In this document: positions 1 through 7,658 of the stretch, one piece after another | How positions within the stretch are numbered: position 1 is the stretch's first letter | Layout of the letters: each line of letters begins with the position of its first letter | Assembly (NCBI GenBank): GCA_943331855.1 | Contig: CALQNE010000087.1 | Location: forward strand, 1 to 12,149 | DNA length: 12,149 nt | Direction: 5' to 3' | Origin: Bordetella parapertussis | Lineage (GTDB): Bacteria > Pseudomonadota > Gammaproteobacteria > Burkholderiales > Burkholderiaceae_B | The notes under the pieces: model-generated | Told to the model about the DNA's origin: nothing | The model's database searches: none | The model's input: the letters and a program-made list of their open reading frames with translations, nothing else | Program-made: the position numbers and the translations under genes

Positions 1-45
1 CGATCGTAAACGCGACGGCTAGCGATCGATTTAAAGGCCGTTTTT

Positions 46-999
46 ATGCTGAGTTTTATCTTTCAACGCGTTTTTTACACACTGCCAATCATGTTCGGTG
101 TGGCGCTGGTGTGTTTCGCACTGGTGCACCTGGCTCCCGGTGATCCGCTGGTGTCCATCATGCCCCCAGATGCCTCGCAAGAACTGCAGAAGCAGCTCAT
201 GGAGATCTACGGCTTTAATAAATCGTACCCAGAACAGTTTGTGCGCTGGGGCTGGCGTGCACTGCAAGGTGACTTAGGCACTTCAATTGCAAGCGGTCGA
301 CCGGTCACAAGCGAAGTGATGCGCGCAGTCGGCAACACCTTTAGGCTGGCAATCGTAGCCACCATGATTGGCTTTGTCTTTGGCTGCCTCTTTGGCTTTG
401 TCGCGGGTTATTTTCAAAACTCCTGGATTGATAAAGCCGCCTCGCTGACCTCGGTGCTGGGCGTGAGCGTGCCTCACTACTGGCTTGGAATGGTCTTGGT
501 CATCATTTTCAGTTCACTCTTGATGTGGTTGCCCCCGAATGGCGCCGGACCTGGTGGCTCTTCAGACTGGCAATGGAACTGGGAGCACATCAAGCATTTA
601 ATCCTGCCCGCGGTCACCATGAGCGTGATTCCGATGGGTATCATTTCGCGCACCGTTCGCGCCCTCGTTGCCGAAATTTTGTCACAAGAATTTATCGTCG
701 GACTTAAAGCAAAAGGGCTGACCAATGTCGGCATTTTCTTACACGTCGTTAAAAATGCAGCACCCACTGCACTCGCAGTCATGGGCTTGCAGTTAGGCTA
801 CTTATTGGGCGGCTCAATATTGATCGAAACAGTATTTTCATGGCCCGGAACTGGTTTTTTGTTGAACTCAGCTATTTTTCAAAGGGATCTTCCACTGCTC
901 CAAGGAACAATCCTTGTACTAGCGACCTTTTTTGTCATCCTCAACATGATCGTCGATATTATTCAGACCATGCTTGATCCACGTATCGCACGAGGCTGA
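46..999 (+). CDS. Dpp/Opp-family ABC transporter permease (DppB-like)
   Basis: 317-aa inner-membrane permease of the peptide/nickel ABC importer family, first of two permease subunits. The N-terminus has one TM helix (about 9-30) ending in LAPGDP (29-34), then a periplasmic segment with GDLGTS and GRPV (75-87), both typical of DppB/OppB. A core of further TM helices follows (about 100-122, 134-161, 185-203, 240-262, 285-308). The cytoplasmic EAA loop that docks on the ATPases is at about 215-239 (EFIVGLKAKGLTNVGIFLHV). ETVFSWPGTG (261-270) and the C-terminal DPR (311-313) are family hallmarks. Length is normal. AAAGG at 34-38 sits 7-8 nt before the ATG. It is the first gene of a four-gene operon in this window. 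The binding protein is not visible, so the substrate (peptide, nickel, opine or other) cannot be told from the permease. Confidence 0.93.
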   Translation: MLSFIFQRVFYTLPIMFGVALVCFALVHLAPGDPLVSIMPPDASQELQKQLMEIYGFNKSYPEQFVRWGWRALQGDLGTSIASGRPVTSEVMRAVGNTFRLAIVATMIGFVFGCLFGFVAGYFQNSWIDKAASLTSVLGVSVPHYWLGMVLVIIFSSLLMWLPPNGAGPGGSSDWQWNWEHIKHLILPAVTMSVIPMGIISRTVRALVAEILSQEFIVGLKAKGLTNVGIFLHVVKNAAPTALAVMGLQLGYLLGGSILIETVFSWPGTGFLLNSAIFQRDLPLLQGTILVLATFFVILNMIVDIIQTMLDPRIARG

Positions 1000-1004
1000 A
1001 TCAC

Positions 1005-1898
1005 ATGCTAAATATCACCGTCGATACAAAAAAAATTCCGTCCCTGAACACCGAACGTTCAGCAGGCTATTGGCAAAATGTATTCTCGCGCCTGCTTCGC
1101 GACAAAGTCGCAATGTTTGCGGCCTTCGTTATTCTTTGCCTTTTACTCATGGCGATTTTGGGCCAATGGATCACGCCAGCCGATCCTTACGCGGCCTCAA
1201 TCATGAAACGACTCAAGCCAATCGGGTTTGAGGGCTACCCATTAGGCACTGACGAATTGGGTCGTGACATGCTCTCTCGACTGATGGTCGGCGCGCGGCT
1301 CTCGCTTTTTATGGGGATCACACCCGTACTGCTCGCTTTTGCGATCGGTTCGACAATTGGCATCATTGCAGGCTATGCCGGTGGGACGCTAAACACTTCA
1401 ATCATGCGCACCATTGATGTGTTCTATGCCTTTCCCTCAGTGCTCTTGGCGATTGCACTATCGGGCGTGCTTGGGACTGGCATTACGAACTCACTGATCT
1501 CGCTCACAATCGTGTTTATTCCACCGATCGCGCGCGTGGCAGAAAGCGTAACCACCCAAATCCGCAGCCGAGACTTTGTCGAAGCAGCGCGAGCCTCTGG
1601 TGCCAACGCCTTCACAATCGTCCGGGTGCATGTGCTGGGCAATGTGTTGAGCCCGATCTTTGTCTACTCAACGAGCCTCATTGCTGTTTCGATGATTCTT
1701 GCCTCGGGGTTAAGCTTTTTGGGGCTTGGCGTAAAACCACCAGAACCAGAGTGGGGCTTAATGCTTAACACGCTTCGCACGGCTATTTATGTTCAACCCT
1801 GGATCGCAGCGTTGCCTGGCGCCATGATCTTTATCACCTCAATCGCCTTCAATCTTCTGTCTGATGGATTGCGCTCAGCAATGGAGATCAAGAACTAA
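1005..1898 (+). CDS. Dpp/Opp-family ABC transporter permease (DppC-like)
   Basis: 297-aa second permease of the importer, partner of the upstream DppB-like subunit in the membrane heterodimer. A cytoplasmic N-terminal tail (1-33) leads into TM1 (about 34-54). The DppC/OppC hallmark GTDELGRD is at 81-88. The core helices follow, with the EAA docking loop at about 190-214 (DFVEAARASGANAFTIVRVH). SFLGLGVKPPEPEWG (237-251) and NLLSDGLR (283-290) are the usual C-terminal signatures. It starts 5 nt after the previous stop, with GAGG at 992-995 inside the end of the upstream gene, so translation is probably coupled. The C-terminus (SAMEIKN) differs from the common DGLRDxLDP ending but is not truncated. 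Substrate unknown. Confidence 0.93.
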   Translation: MLNITVDTKKIPSLNTERSAGYWQNVFSRLLRDKVAMFAAFVILCLLLMAILGQWITPADPYAASIMKRLKPIGFEGYPLGTDELGRDMLSRLMVGARLSLFMGITPVLLAFAIGSTIGIIAGYAGGTLNTSIMRTIDVFYAFPSVLLAIALSGVLGTGITNSLISLTIVFIPPIARVAESVTTQIRSRDFVEAARASGANAFTIVRVHVLGNVLSPIFVYSTSLIAVSMILASGLSFLGLGVKPPEPEWGLMLNTLRTAIYVQPWIAALPGAMIFITSIAFNLLSDGLRSAMEIKN

Positions 1899-2950
1899 TG
1901 GATAATTTATCACCTGGCTATGAGGATGTTGGCGGTGCAGCGCAGCCCTTGCTGATGGTCAAAAACTTGATCAAACATTTTGCGCTGAAAAAAGACATTT
2001 TAGGAAAAGGTGGCGGTGTCGTGCGCGCGGTCGACGGCATTGACTTTATGGTTCGCAAAGGCGAAACCCTCGGTGTGGTCGGTGAATCTGGTTGTGGAAA
2101 ATCAACCACTGCGCGACTGCTGATGAATTTAATCACAGCCGATCATGGCGATATTATTTTTGACGGCCAGTCTGTCGGCAGCCGAAATTTAACTCTGAAA
2201 GAGTTTCGGCGCCAAGCGCAAATGGTTTTTCAAGACAGTTACGCCTCGTTAAATCCGCGCCTGACTATTGAAGATTCGATCGCGTTTGCACCGCAGGTGC
2301 ATGGGGTCAGCAAACAAGACTCCATTGCACGTGCGCGAGACTTATTACAACGAGTCGGACTTGATCCGCAGCGTTTTGCAGAGCGTTATCCGCATGAACT
2401 CTCTGGCGGGCAGCGTCAACGCGTCAATATTGCGCGTGCACTTGCCCTGCAATCGCGCCTCATCATTTTAGATGAGGCCGTATCTGCACTTGATAAATCG
2501 GTTGAAGCGCAGGTCTTAAACTTGCTACTCGATCTAAAAGAAGAATTCAAACTGACCTACGTTTTTATTAGTCACGATCTGAATGTTGTACGTTATATCT
2601 CGGATCGGGTCATGGTGATGTACCTGGGTCAAGTGGTCGAAATCGGCGAATGCGAAAGTCTCTTTAATGCGCCGCGCCATCCCTACACGCGCGCCCTGCT
2701 CTCTTCAGTACCGTCGATGGATCCTGATAACCGCACTGAGACGCCGCCTTTGGCAGGCGATCCACCAAACCCAATTAACCCCCCTTCAGGCTGCCGTTTT
2801 CATACGCGCTGCGCTCAAGCCCAACCCGTCTGCTCACAGAAAATGCCTCCTCTCGTATCAAGTAAAGACGGACAAGGCGTTGCCTGCTGGATTCATGTTG
2901 AAAACAGCGGTCACACCCAAGCAGTTTCGACGACTGAGGGGGTGGCATGA
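1898..2950 (+). CDS. Dpp/Opp-family ABC transporter ATPase (DppF/OppF-like)
   Basis: 350-aa cytoplasmic ATPase that powers the importer. Walker A is GESGCGKST (62-70), the Q-loop glutamine is Q112 in [10 protein letters not shown], the signature is LSGGQRQRV (168-176), Walker B is LIILDE (188-193) and the H-loop histidine is H226 in ISHDL. All catalytic elements are present. [14 protein letters not shown] places it with the F-type rather than the D-type ATPase. The C-terminal oligopeptide-transporter extension carries [10 protein letters not shown] (259-268) and four cysteines (C299, C305, C312, C330), the pattern seen in this family and reported to bind an Fe-S cluster in some members. Its ATG overlaps the upstream TAA by one base (TAATG), so translation is coupled. 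Unusually, it precedes the D-type ATPase. Confidence 0.93.
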   Translation: MDNLSPGYEDVGGAAQPLLMVKNLIKHFALKKDILGKGGGVVRAVDGIDFMVRKGETLGVVGESGCGKSTTARLLMNLITADHGDIIFDGQSVGSRNLTLKEFRRQAQMVFQDSYASLNPRLTIEDSIAFAPQVHGVSKQDSIARARDLLQRVGLDPQRFAERYPHELSGGQRQRVNIARALALQSRLIILDEAVSALDKSVEAQVLNLLLDLKEEFKLTYVFISHDLNVVRYISDRVMVMYLGQVVEIGECESLFNAPRHPYTRALLSSVPSMDPDNRTETPPLAGDPPNPINPPSGCRFHTRCAQAQPVCSQKMPPLVSSKDGQGVACWIHVENSGHTQAVSTTEGVA

Positions 2951-3942
2951 ATACGCCTGACGCCCCTTTTGTTGATATTCGCGATCTTACTGTTACCTTC
3001 ACCGGCGGCAAAAGTCCAGTCAAAGCCGTCAATGGTGTCACACTGGCGGTCAAGCGCGGAGAGGTCGTTGCCTTAATCGGTGAATCAGGCTCTGGAAAAA
3101 GTGTCACCCTGCGCTCGATCTTACGATTGCACAATCCAGCACGGTCAAAGATTGAAGGCCAAATTTTAATCAATGGCCAGGATGTCGTTCAACTCTCAAA
3201 CGATGCCTTATCGCGCTTTAGAGGGAAAGTGACCTCGATGATATTTCAAGAGCCTTTACTGGCGCTTGATCCCGTGTACACCGTTGGCGATCAAATCATT
3301 GAAGCCATTTTGCGCCACGAAAAAATTAGTCGCAGCGAGGCGCGTGCGCGTGCCTTGTCGCTCTTTGAACGTGTTCGCATCCCCAGCCCCGAGCGCAGGC
3401 TCGATGCCTATCCGCATGAAATGTCGGGTGGCATGCGTCAACGCGCGATGATTTCTTTAGCCTTGGCAAGCGAACCTCAACTGCTATTGGCTGACGAACC
3501 AACGACCGCACTCGACGCAACGGTGCAGATTCAAATTTTGCTGCTGCTCAGAGAACTGCAACGCGAATTAGGCTTGTCGGTCATCTTTGTGACGCATGAC
3601 ATCGGTGCCGCAGTAGAAGTGGCTGACCGAATCGCTGTCATGTATGCCGGCCGCATTGTTGAACAGGGCACTACGCGCACCTTGATGCGTTCACCTCGTC
3701 ATCCCTATACGCGTGCCCTCTTAAAAAGCCTGGCACACGGCGCCGCCAAGAAAGGGACGCGGCTAGAGACCATTTCGGGTTCACCGCCTGATCTCACAAA
3801 ATTACCACCGGGTTGTGCTTTTGCAGAGCGCTGTGCGCTTGCTCTAGACTCTTGCAAACAAACCGTACCCGAGCTGGTTTGGTTAACGCCGGATCACAGT
3901 GCGCGCTGCCTACGTACTGAGCAAACAGCAACTCCGATCTAA
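2947..3942 (+). CDS. Dpp/Opp-family ABC transporter ATPase (DppD/OppD-like)
   Basis: 331-aa second ATPase, expected to pair with the upstream F-type subunit. Walker A is GESGSGKS (45-52), the Q-loop glutamine is Q101 in FQEPLLALDP, the signature is MSGGMRQR (159-166), Walker B is LLLADE (179-184) and the H-loop is H217 in VTHDI. DEPTTALDATVQ is the D-type form. The C-terminal extension has [13 protein letters not shown] (249-261) and the conserved cysteines C290, C296, C303 and C321. Its ATG overlaps the previous stop by four bases (ATGA), with a purine-rich GAGGGGG just upstream. Last gene of the operon, followed by a strong hairpin terminator. Complete, with no missing catalytic residue. 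Confidence 0.93.
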   Translation: MNTPDAPFVDIRDLTVTFTGGKSPVKAVNGVTLAVKRGEVVALIGESGSGKSVTLRSILRLHNPARSKIEGQILINGQDVVQLSNDALSRFRGKVTSMIFQEPLLALDPVYTVGDQIIEAILRHEKISRSEARARALSLFERVRIPSPERRLDAYPHEMSGGMRQRAMISLALASEPQLLLADEPTTALDATVQIQILLLLRELQRELGLSVIFVTHDIGAAVEVADRIAVMYAGRIVEQGTTRTLMRSPRHPYTRALLKSLAHGAAKKGTRLETISGSPPDLTKLPPGCAFAERCALALDSCKQTVPELVWLTPDHSARCLRTEQTATPI

Positions 3943-3944
3943 AC

Positions 3945-3994
3945 AAACACCCTTTAAGTTAAAGCGCTGATCGCTTAAGGCCTAAAGGGTGTTT
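3945..3994. terminator. Bidirectional terminator between the ABC operon and clpB
   Basis: A perfect 12-bp inverted repeat, AAACACCCTTTA (3945-3956) against TAAAGGGTGTTT (3983-3994), lies in the 67-nt gap between two converging genes. A small second stem sits inside (AAGCG 3962-3966, loop CTGAT, CGCTT 3972-3976). On the plus strand the stem is followed by CGTTTTC. On the minus strand the stem itself ends in U-rich GTTTG and runs on into TTTAG. The stem flanks are A/T-rich on both sides, so it can act as an intrinsic terminator in both directions. Confidence 0.85.
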
Positions 3995-4009
3995 CGTTTT
4001 CAACGCTGT

Positions 4010-6604
4010 TTACTGCAACGTGCGTGCAAACACAAACTTCCCATCCTGCCAGTCAACCGGCACGACATCTTTGGGGCCGAATTTTCCTTCAAGAATCAAT
4101 TTGGCAATCGGGTTTTCTAGGTTCTGCTGAATCGCACGTTTAAGCGGTCTTGCACCAAATACTGGATCAAAACCACCGCGTGCCAGTTCAGCCAAGGCCG
4201 CAGCAGAGACCTCAAGCACCATATCTTGCTGCGCCATCCTGGAAGACAAGCGTTGAATCTGAATCGCGGCAATTTTTTCAATATGCTGACTTTGCAGGGC
4301 ATGAAAGACCACAATTTCATCGATACGATTCAAAAACTCTGGGCGGAAATGTTGCTTAACCTCATCCCAGACCACTTCTTTGATCGCGTCGTAGGGCTTA
4401 CCGACCATCGCCTGAATATGATGCGACCCCAAGTTTGAGGTCATCACGATCACCGTGTTTCTAAAGTCGACCGTGCGTCCTTGACCATCGGTTAAACGAC
4501 CGTCATCTAACACTTGCAACAGTACGTTAAAGACGTCTGGATGTGCCTTTTCAACTTCGTCGAACAGAATCACGCTGTAGGGCTTGCGACGCACGGCCTC
4601 GGTTAACGAACCGCCCTCCTCGTAACCCACATACCCCGGCGGCGCACCAATCAGGCGCGCGACCGAATGCTTCTCCATGAACTCACTCATGTCAATTCGA
4701 ATCAAATGATCATCGGAGTCAAACAAAAAATCCGCGAGGGCCCGAGTCAATTCGGTTTTTCCGACACCCGTTGGCCCTAAAAATAAGAACGAACCATAGG
4801 GACGTGCAGGATCCGACAAACCCGCACGCGAACGGCGAATAGCATCTGAGACCAAGCCCACCGCTTCATCTTGACCAATCACGCGTTGGTGCAAGCGGTC
4901 TTCCATCTTGAGTAGCTTGTCACGCTCACCCGTCATCATTTTTGATACCGGAATACCTGTTGCACGCGACACGACCTCTGCGATCTCTTCAGCGCCCACC
5001 TGCGTACGCAACAGTCGAGGCCGATCTGCGGTGCCAGGTTCTGCACCCGCTAATTCAGCCGCTTTCAAGCGCGACTCGAGCTCAGGCAAACTGCCATACT
5101 GGATTTCAGCGAGCTTATCGAACTGGCCCTTGCGTTGCAGTTCAGCCATCTCAGCGCGGGCGCGTTCGATTTCTTCTTTAATTGATTGCGTCCCTTGGAC
5201 AGCCGCTTTTTCACTTTTCCAGATCACTTCAAAATCGTTGTACTCACGCTGAAGCTTTTCAAGCTCTTCTTCAATAATCTGAAAGCGTCGAATTGAACCT
5301 TCGTCTGTTTCTTTTTTAACGGCTTCACGCTCAATTTTTAATTGAATGATACGACGATCGAGTCGATCCATGACTTCAGGCTTAGAGTCGATCTCCATAC
5401 GAATGCGCGCAGCGGCCTCGTCGATCAAATCAATTGCCTTATCAGGCAAGAAACGATCGGTGATATAGCGATTAGAAAGCTCGGCGGCAGCTACGATGGC
5501 TGGGTCGGTAATTTCGACACCATGGTGCAACTCATAACGCTCTTGCAGACCACGCAAGATAGCAATCGTTGATTCAACATTGGGTTCGTCAATAATGACT
5601 TTTTGAAAGCGACGCTCAAGGGCTGCATCTTTTTCAATGTACTTGCGATATTCATCAAGCGTTGTCGCACCAATGCAATGCAATTCGCCGCGTGCAAGAG
5701 CAGGCTTAAGCATGTTGCCTGCATCCATCGCACCCTCGGCTTTACCTGCGCCGACCATGGTATGAATTTCATCAATGAACACAATATTGTTGCCGTCGTC
5801 TTGTGACAACTCTTTGAGTACTGACTTTAAGCGCTCTTCGAATTCACCGCGAAACTTTGCGCCCGCCAGCAAACTGGCTAAATCAAGCGATAGCACGCGT
5901 TTGCCGCGCAACGACTCTGGCACTTCATCATTGACGATACGCTGTGCCAACCCTTCAACGATGGCGGTTTTTCCCACGCCGGGTTCGCCAATCAAGACTG
6001 GATTGTTTTTTGTGCGACGTTGCAAAATTTGTATGGCACGGCGAATTTCATCATCACGCCCGATCACTGGATCGAGTTTGCCCTGCCGAGCACGCTCGGT
6101 TAGGTCCATCGTGTATTTGGATAAGGCTTCGCGATTCGACTCACCGTCTTGATCTTTGACTGATTCTCCACCACGTACGGCGTCAATCGCTGCCTCAAGT
6201 GGTTTGCGTTGCAAGCCTGCCTCTTTAAGTGCACGACCGACTTCACCTTTATCGTCGGCTAACGCCAATAAAAATAATTCGCTTGGGATATAGGTGTCAC
6301 CGCGCTTAGCTGCCTCTTTGTCAGTTCGTGCAAAAACAGCCTGCAGATCGCGGCTGACCTGAATATTGTCGTCACCGCCTTTTACTTTTGGCAGGCCTTT
6401 AAGTGCCGCCTCAAGTGCGGTTTGCAGGCGATTGACCGCCACACCGGCGCGAGACAGCAAACTGGCTGCTCCGCTGTCAGTATCGGCCAACAACGCCGCT
6501 AGCACGTGCGCAGGCTCGATATAGGGGTGCTCGCTGCGGGACGCCATGCTTTGCGCATCGGCAAGCGCTTGCTGAAACTTAGTGGTTAATTTGTCGAATC
6601 GCAT
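4010..6604 (-). CDS. clpB: ClpB ATP-dependent disaggregase (Hsp100)
   Basis: 864-aa hexameric AAA+ chaperone that threads aggregated proteins through its pore together with DnaK; cytoplasmic. Domains: Clp-N repeats (about 1-145); NBD1 with Walker A GEPGVGKT (206-213), Walker B VFIDE (275-279) and ERR arginines (330-332); the coiled-coil M-domain (about 405-525) that distinguishes ClpB from ClpA/ClpC; NBD2 with Walker A GPTGVGKT (610-617), Walker B VILFDE (678-683), pore loop GYVGYEEGG (657-665) and sensor-2 GARPLKR (817-823). The first pore loop has Phe ([12 protein letters not shown]251) where E. coli has Tyr. I start at 6604 rather than the in-frame ATG at 6679. The family N-terminus is [10 protein letters not shown], an AGGA lies 8 nt upstream, and the longer start would overlap the sigma-32 -35 element. 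Length is close to E. coli ClpB. No LGF-type ClpP-docking loop was noticed. Confidence 0.97.
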   Translation of the reverse strand: MRFDKLTTKFQQALADAQSMASRSEHPYIEPAHVLAALLADTDSGAASLLSRAGVAVNRLQTALEAALKGLPKVKGGDDNIQVSRDLQAVFARTDKEAAKRGDTYIPSELFLLALADDKGEVGRALKEAGLQRKPLEAAIDAVRGGESVKDQDGESNREALSKYTMDLTERARQGKLDPVIGRDDEIRRAIQILQRRTKNNPVLIGEPGVGKTAIVEGLAQRIVNDEVPESLRGKRVLSLDLASLLAGAKFRGEFEERLKSVLKELSQDDGNNIVFIDEIHTMVGAGKAEGAMDAGNMLKPALARGELHCIGATTLDEYRKYIEKDAALERRFQKVIIDEPNVESTIAILRGLQERYELHHGVEITDPAIVAAAELSNRYITDRFLPDKAIDLIDEAAARIRMEIDSKPEVMDRLDRRIIQLKIEREAVKKETDEGSIRRFQIIEEELEKLQREYNDFEVIWKSEKAAVQGTQSIKEEIERARAEMAELQRKGQFDKLAEIQYGSLPELESRLKAAELAGAEPGTADRPRLLRTQVGAEEIAEVVSRATGIPVSKMMTGERDKLLKMEDRLHQRVIGQDEAVGLVSDAIRRSRAGLSDPARPYGSFLFLGPTGVGKTELTRALADFLFDSDDHLIRIDMSEFMEKHSVARLIGAPPGYVGYEEGGSLTEAVRRKPYSVILFDEVEKAHPDVFNVLLQVLDDGRLTDGQGRTVDFRNTVIVMTSNLGSHHIQAMVGKPYDAIKEVVWDEVKQHFRPEFLNRIDEIVVFHALQSQHIEKIAAIQIQRLSSRMAQQDMVLEVSAAALAELARGGFDPVFGARPLKRAIQQNLENPIAKLILEGKFGPKDVVPVDWQDGKFVFARTLQ

Positions 6605-6612
6605 CGTCGTTT

Positions 6613-6616
6613 TCCT
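6613..6616 (-). promoter_or_regulatory. Ribosome binding site deciding the clpB start
   Basis: On the minus strand AGGA lies 8 nt before the ATG at 6604 (AGGAAAACGACGATG). This supports the MRFDKL start over the upstream in-frame ATG at 6679. Confidence 0.7.
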
Positions 6617-6652
6617 GAAGCAATGGCTTATGGCCAGTAAGGGATGACCTGT

Positions 6653-6680
6653 AGATGCGGTCATCTTGACACTTTTCAAT
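6653..6680 (-). promoter_or_regulatory. Sigma-32 heat-shock promoter of clpB
   Basis: Read on the minus strand, ATTGAAA (6680-6674) matches 6 of 7 bases of the sigma-32 -35 consensus CTTGAAA. CCGCATCT (6660-6653) matches the -10 consensus CCCCATnT at every defined position but one. The spacer is 13 nt, within the usual range. Transcription would begin near 6647, giving a leader of about 42 nt with the AGGA site in it. ClpB is a classic RpoH regulon member, so motif and gene agree. Confidence 0.8.
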
Positions 6681-6718
6681 AGCGGGCTAACGAATACTTA
6701 TACTGATATCGTCCATCG

Positions 6719-6734
6719 ACCCTCTTCAGAGGGT
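6719..6734. repeat. Perfect 7-bp palindrome (operator-like)
   Basis: ACCCTCT-TC-AGAGGGT, with two identical half-sites around a 2-nt centre. It lies about 39 nt upstream of the clpB sigma-32 -35 element and 43 nt from the FNR box. The spacer is too short for a good hairpin, so a dimeric-regulator site is likelier than a terminator. I do not recognise the half-site as belonging to a known regulator. Confidence 0.45.
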
Positions 6735-6740
6735 ATGACG

Positions 6741-6772
6741 GTACGCTTAGTGTGCGCTACCGCGCGGCGTAC
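6741..6772. repeat. Inverted repeat GTACGC...GCGTAC
   Basis: Arms GTACGC (6741-6746) and GCGTAC (6767-6772), with a nested 8-bp palindrome CCGCGCGG at 6760-6767. The element abuts the FNR box at 6777. It may be a cruciform or binding site, or chance. The function is not identifiable. Confidence 0.3.
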
Positions 6773-6776
6773 AAGC

Positions 6777-6790
6777 CTGATTTAAATCAA
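6777..6790. promoter_or_regulatory. FNR/ANR box upstream of fnr
   Basis: CTGAT-TTAA-ATCAA matches the FNR consensus TTGAT-NNNN-ATCAA at 9 of 10 defined positions. Its centre (6783.5) is 132 nt before the fnr start codon and roughly 58 nt upstream of the start site predicted from TACAAT at 6829-6834. Placement in front of fnr itself suggests autoregulation, which is known for fnr genes in other proteobacteria. Whether it activates or represses cannot be read from the sequence. Confidence 0.7.
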
Positions 6791-6828
6791 TTAACTGCGA
6801 TATGCCGCTTAACCAGGGTCAAGAGGCA

Positions 6829-6834
6829 TACAAT
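6829..6834 (+). promoter_or_regulatory. Candidate -10 element of the fnr promoter
   Basis: TACAAT matches TATAAT at 5 of 6 bases and would place the start site near 6841. No convincing -35 hexamer lies 15-18 nt upstream (only CGCTTA/GCTTAA). This fits either an activator-dependent promoter or a misassigned -10. Confidence 0.35.
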
Positions 6835-6915
6835 AAAGATGATCTGCGACCTTGCACATTAAATCTGTGGAGCATTCAACCCTTCTACACGTGTCAATCT
6901 TCGCGAGGCTTTAAC

Positions 6916-7641
6916 ATGCAAAAACGAATCCCTGTAGTCGTTGATTCACAACATTGCTCGACCTGCATGATGGGTCATGTTTGTTTACCGGTGGGCATGC
7001 CTGCCCACGAGATCGAACAACTTGACGCCTTGGTCACAGAGCGGATTCGCGTCGAAAAGGGCCAACCGCTATACCGACATAACGAACACCTAAACGCCTT
7101 ATTTGGTTTGAGAAGCGGCTCAATTAAAACCTTGCTTGAAGAGGCGAATGGATCTCAACAAATAACGGGATTTTTCTTACCCGGAGAGATCGTTGGCTTA
7201 GATGGCATGATCGAAGGCAAGCACAGCTCATCCGCAATCGCGATGGAAGATTCTGAAGTTTGCGTCGTACGACTACAAGACATTGACGAAATCAGCCGCT
7301 TTGTGCCCTCGTTACAACATCAGGTTCGGCGCTTGATGAGCAAAGAAATCGCACGATCACATCAAGTGTTATTGGCGCTGGGATCCATGCGCTCTGAGCA
7401 AAGGCTGGCCGCCTTTTTAAGCAACCTGTCGCAACGCTTAGCCATACTGGGCTATTCGCCAACCGATTTCATGATGCGAATGAGTCGTGAAGAAATCGGC
7501 AACTACCTTGGGCTCACGATTGAAACAATCAGTCGTCTGTTTTCTCGCTTCGCGCGAGATGGGGTCATCAAAATTAATCAACGCGAAGTCAAAATTATTG
7601 ACATGAAGGCGTTGAACGAACTCGTCGATAAACCCTGCTAG
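6916..7641 (+). CDS. fnr: FNR-family oxygen-sensing transcriptional regulator
   Basis: 241-aa Crp/FNR-superfamily regulator that switches on low-oxygen genes while it holds a [4Fe-4S] cluster. The N-terminal ligands C14, C17 and C23 form C-x2-C-x5-C as in E. coli FNR, and the fourth ligand is C116 in DSEVCVV. The cyclic-nucleotide-like beta-roll spans about 45-130, the dimer helix about 131-158, and the helix-turn-helix about 190-214 (SREEIGNYLGLTIETISRLF). E203, S206 and R207 correspond to the E-xx-SR residues that read TTGAT. I start at ATG 6916, with GAGG 7 nt upstream, not at ATG 6802. In Bordetella and relatives the orthologue is called btr. By eye, the position of E. coli D154 is S148. 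The gene diverges from clpB and converges on the acyl-CoA dehydrogenase operon. An FNR box upstream suggests autocontrol. Confidence 0.94.
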   Translation: MQKRIPVVVDSQHCSTCMMGHVCLPVGMPAHEIEQLDALVTERIRVEKGQPLYRHNEHLNALFGLRSGSIKTLLEEANGSQQITGFFLPGEIVGLDGMIEGKHSSSAIAMEDSEVCVVRLQDIDEISRFVPSLQHQVRRLMSKEIARSHQVLLALGSMRSEQRLAAFLSNLSQRLAILGYSPTDFMMRMSREEIGNYLGLTIETISRLFSRFARDGVIKINQREVKIIDMKALNELVDKPC

Positions 7642-7658
7642 TCTTTTTAGACAGCGGG
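7633..7658. terminator. Imperfect hairpin at the fnr / acyl-CoA dehydrogenase convergence
   Basis: The two converging genes are only 5 nt apart. A stem spanning both stop codons can be drawn: CCC (33-35), GCT (37-39) and GTCT (41-44) pair with AGAC (49-52), AGC (53-55) and GGG (56-58), giving ten pairs with two single-base bulges (7636 and 7640) and a TTTT loop. No T-run follows on either strand, so intrinsic termination is only a possibility. Confidence 0.3.

Larger units (their letters stand above)
6605..6915. other. Divergent control region between clpB and fnr
   Basis: 311 nt without a credible gene. From the clpB side it holds the clpB leader and its sigma-32 promoter (6653-6680). Next come a 16-nt palindrome (6719-6734), a longer-armed inverted repeat (6741-6772) and an FNR box (6777-6790). 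A TACAAT that could be the fnr -10 is at 6829-6834, followed by the fnr leader with GAGG at 6905-6908. An in-frame ATG at 6802 would extend fnr by 38 residues, but that extension resembles no FNR N-terminus and would overlap the promoter. Confidence 0.7.

Noticed and set aside
1..45. Possible 3' end of an upstream gene, such as the transporter's binding protein
   Set aside because: Plus-strand stops occur at 7-9 (TAA) and 20-22 (TAG), but too few codons are visible to recognise a protein or choose a frame.
2775..3173. 132-aa minus-strand open frame inside the ABC ATPase genes
   Set aside because: Lies wholly opposite two well-supported ATPase genes. It is a shadow frame with no recognisable domain.
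6605..6679. 25-residue extension of ClpB from ATG 6679
   Set aside because: The start codon lies in the sigma-32 -35 element and the extension is foreign to ClpB, whose family N-terminus begins at 6604.
6690..6705. TATAAG on the minus strand as a second, sigma-70 clpB promoter
   Set aside because: No reasonable -35 hexamer lies 16-18 nt upstream.
6802..6915. N-terminal extension of FNR from ATG 6802
   Set aside because: The 38 extra residues resemble no FNR N-terminus, there is no ribosome site at 6802, and the region carries the candidate promoter. GAGG correctly spaced before 6916 explains the start.
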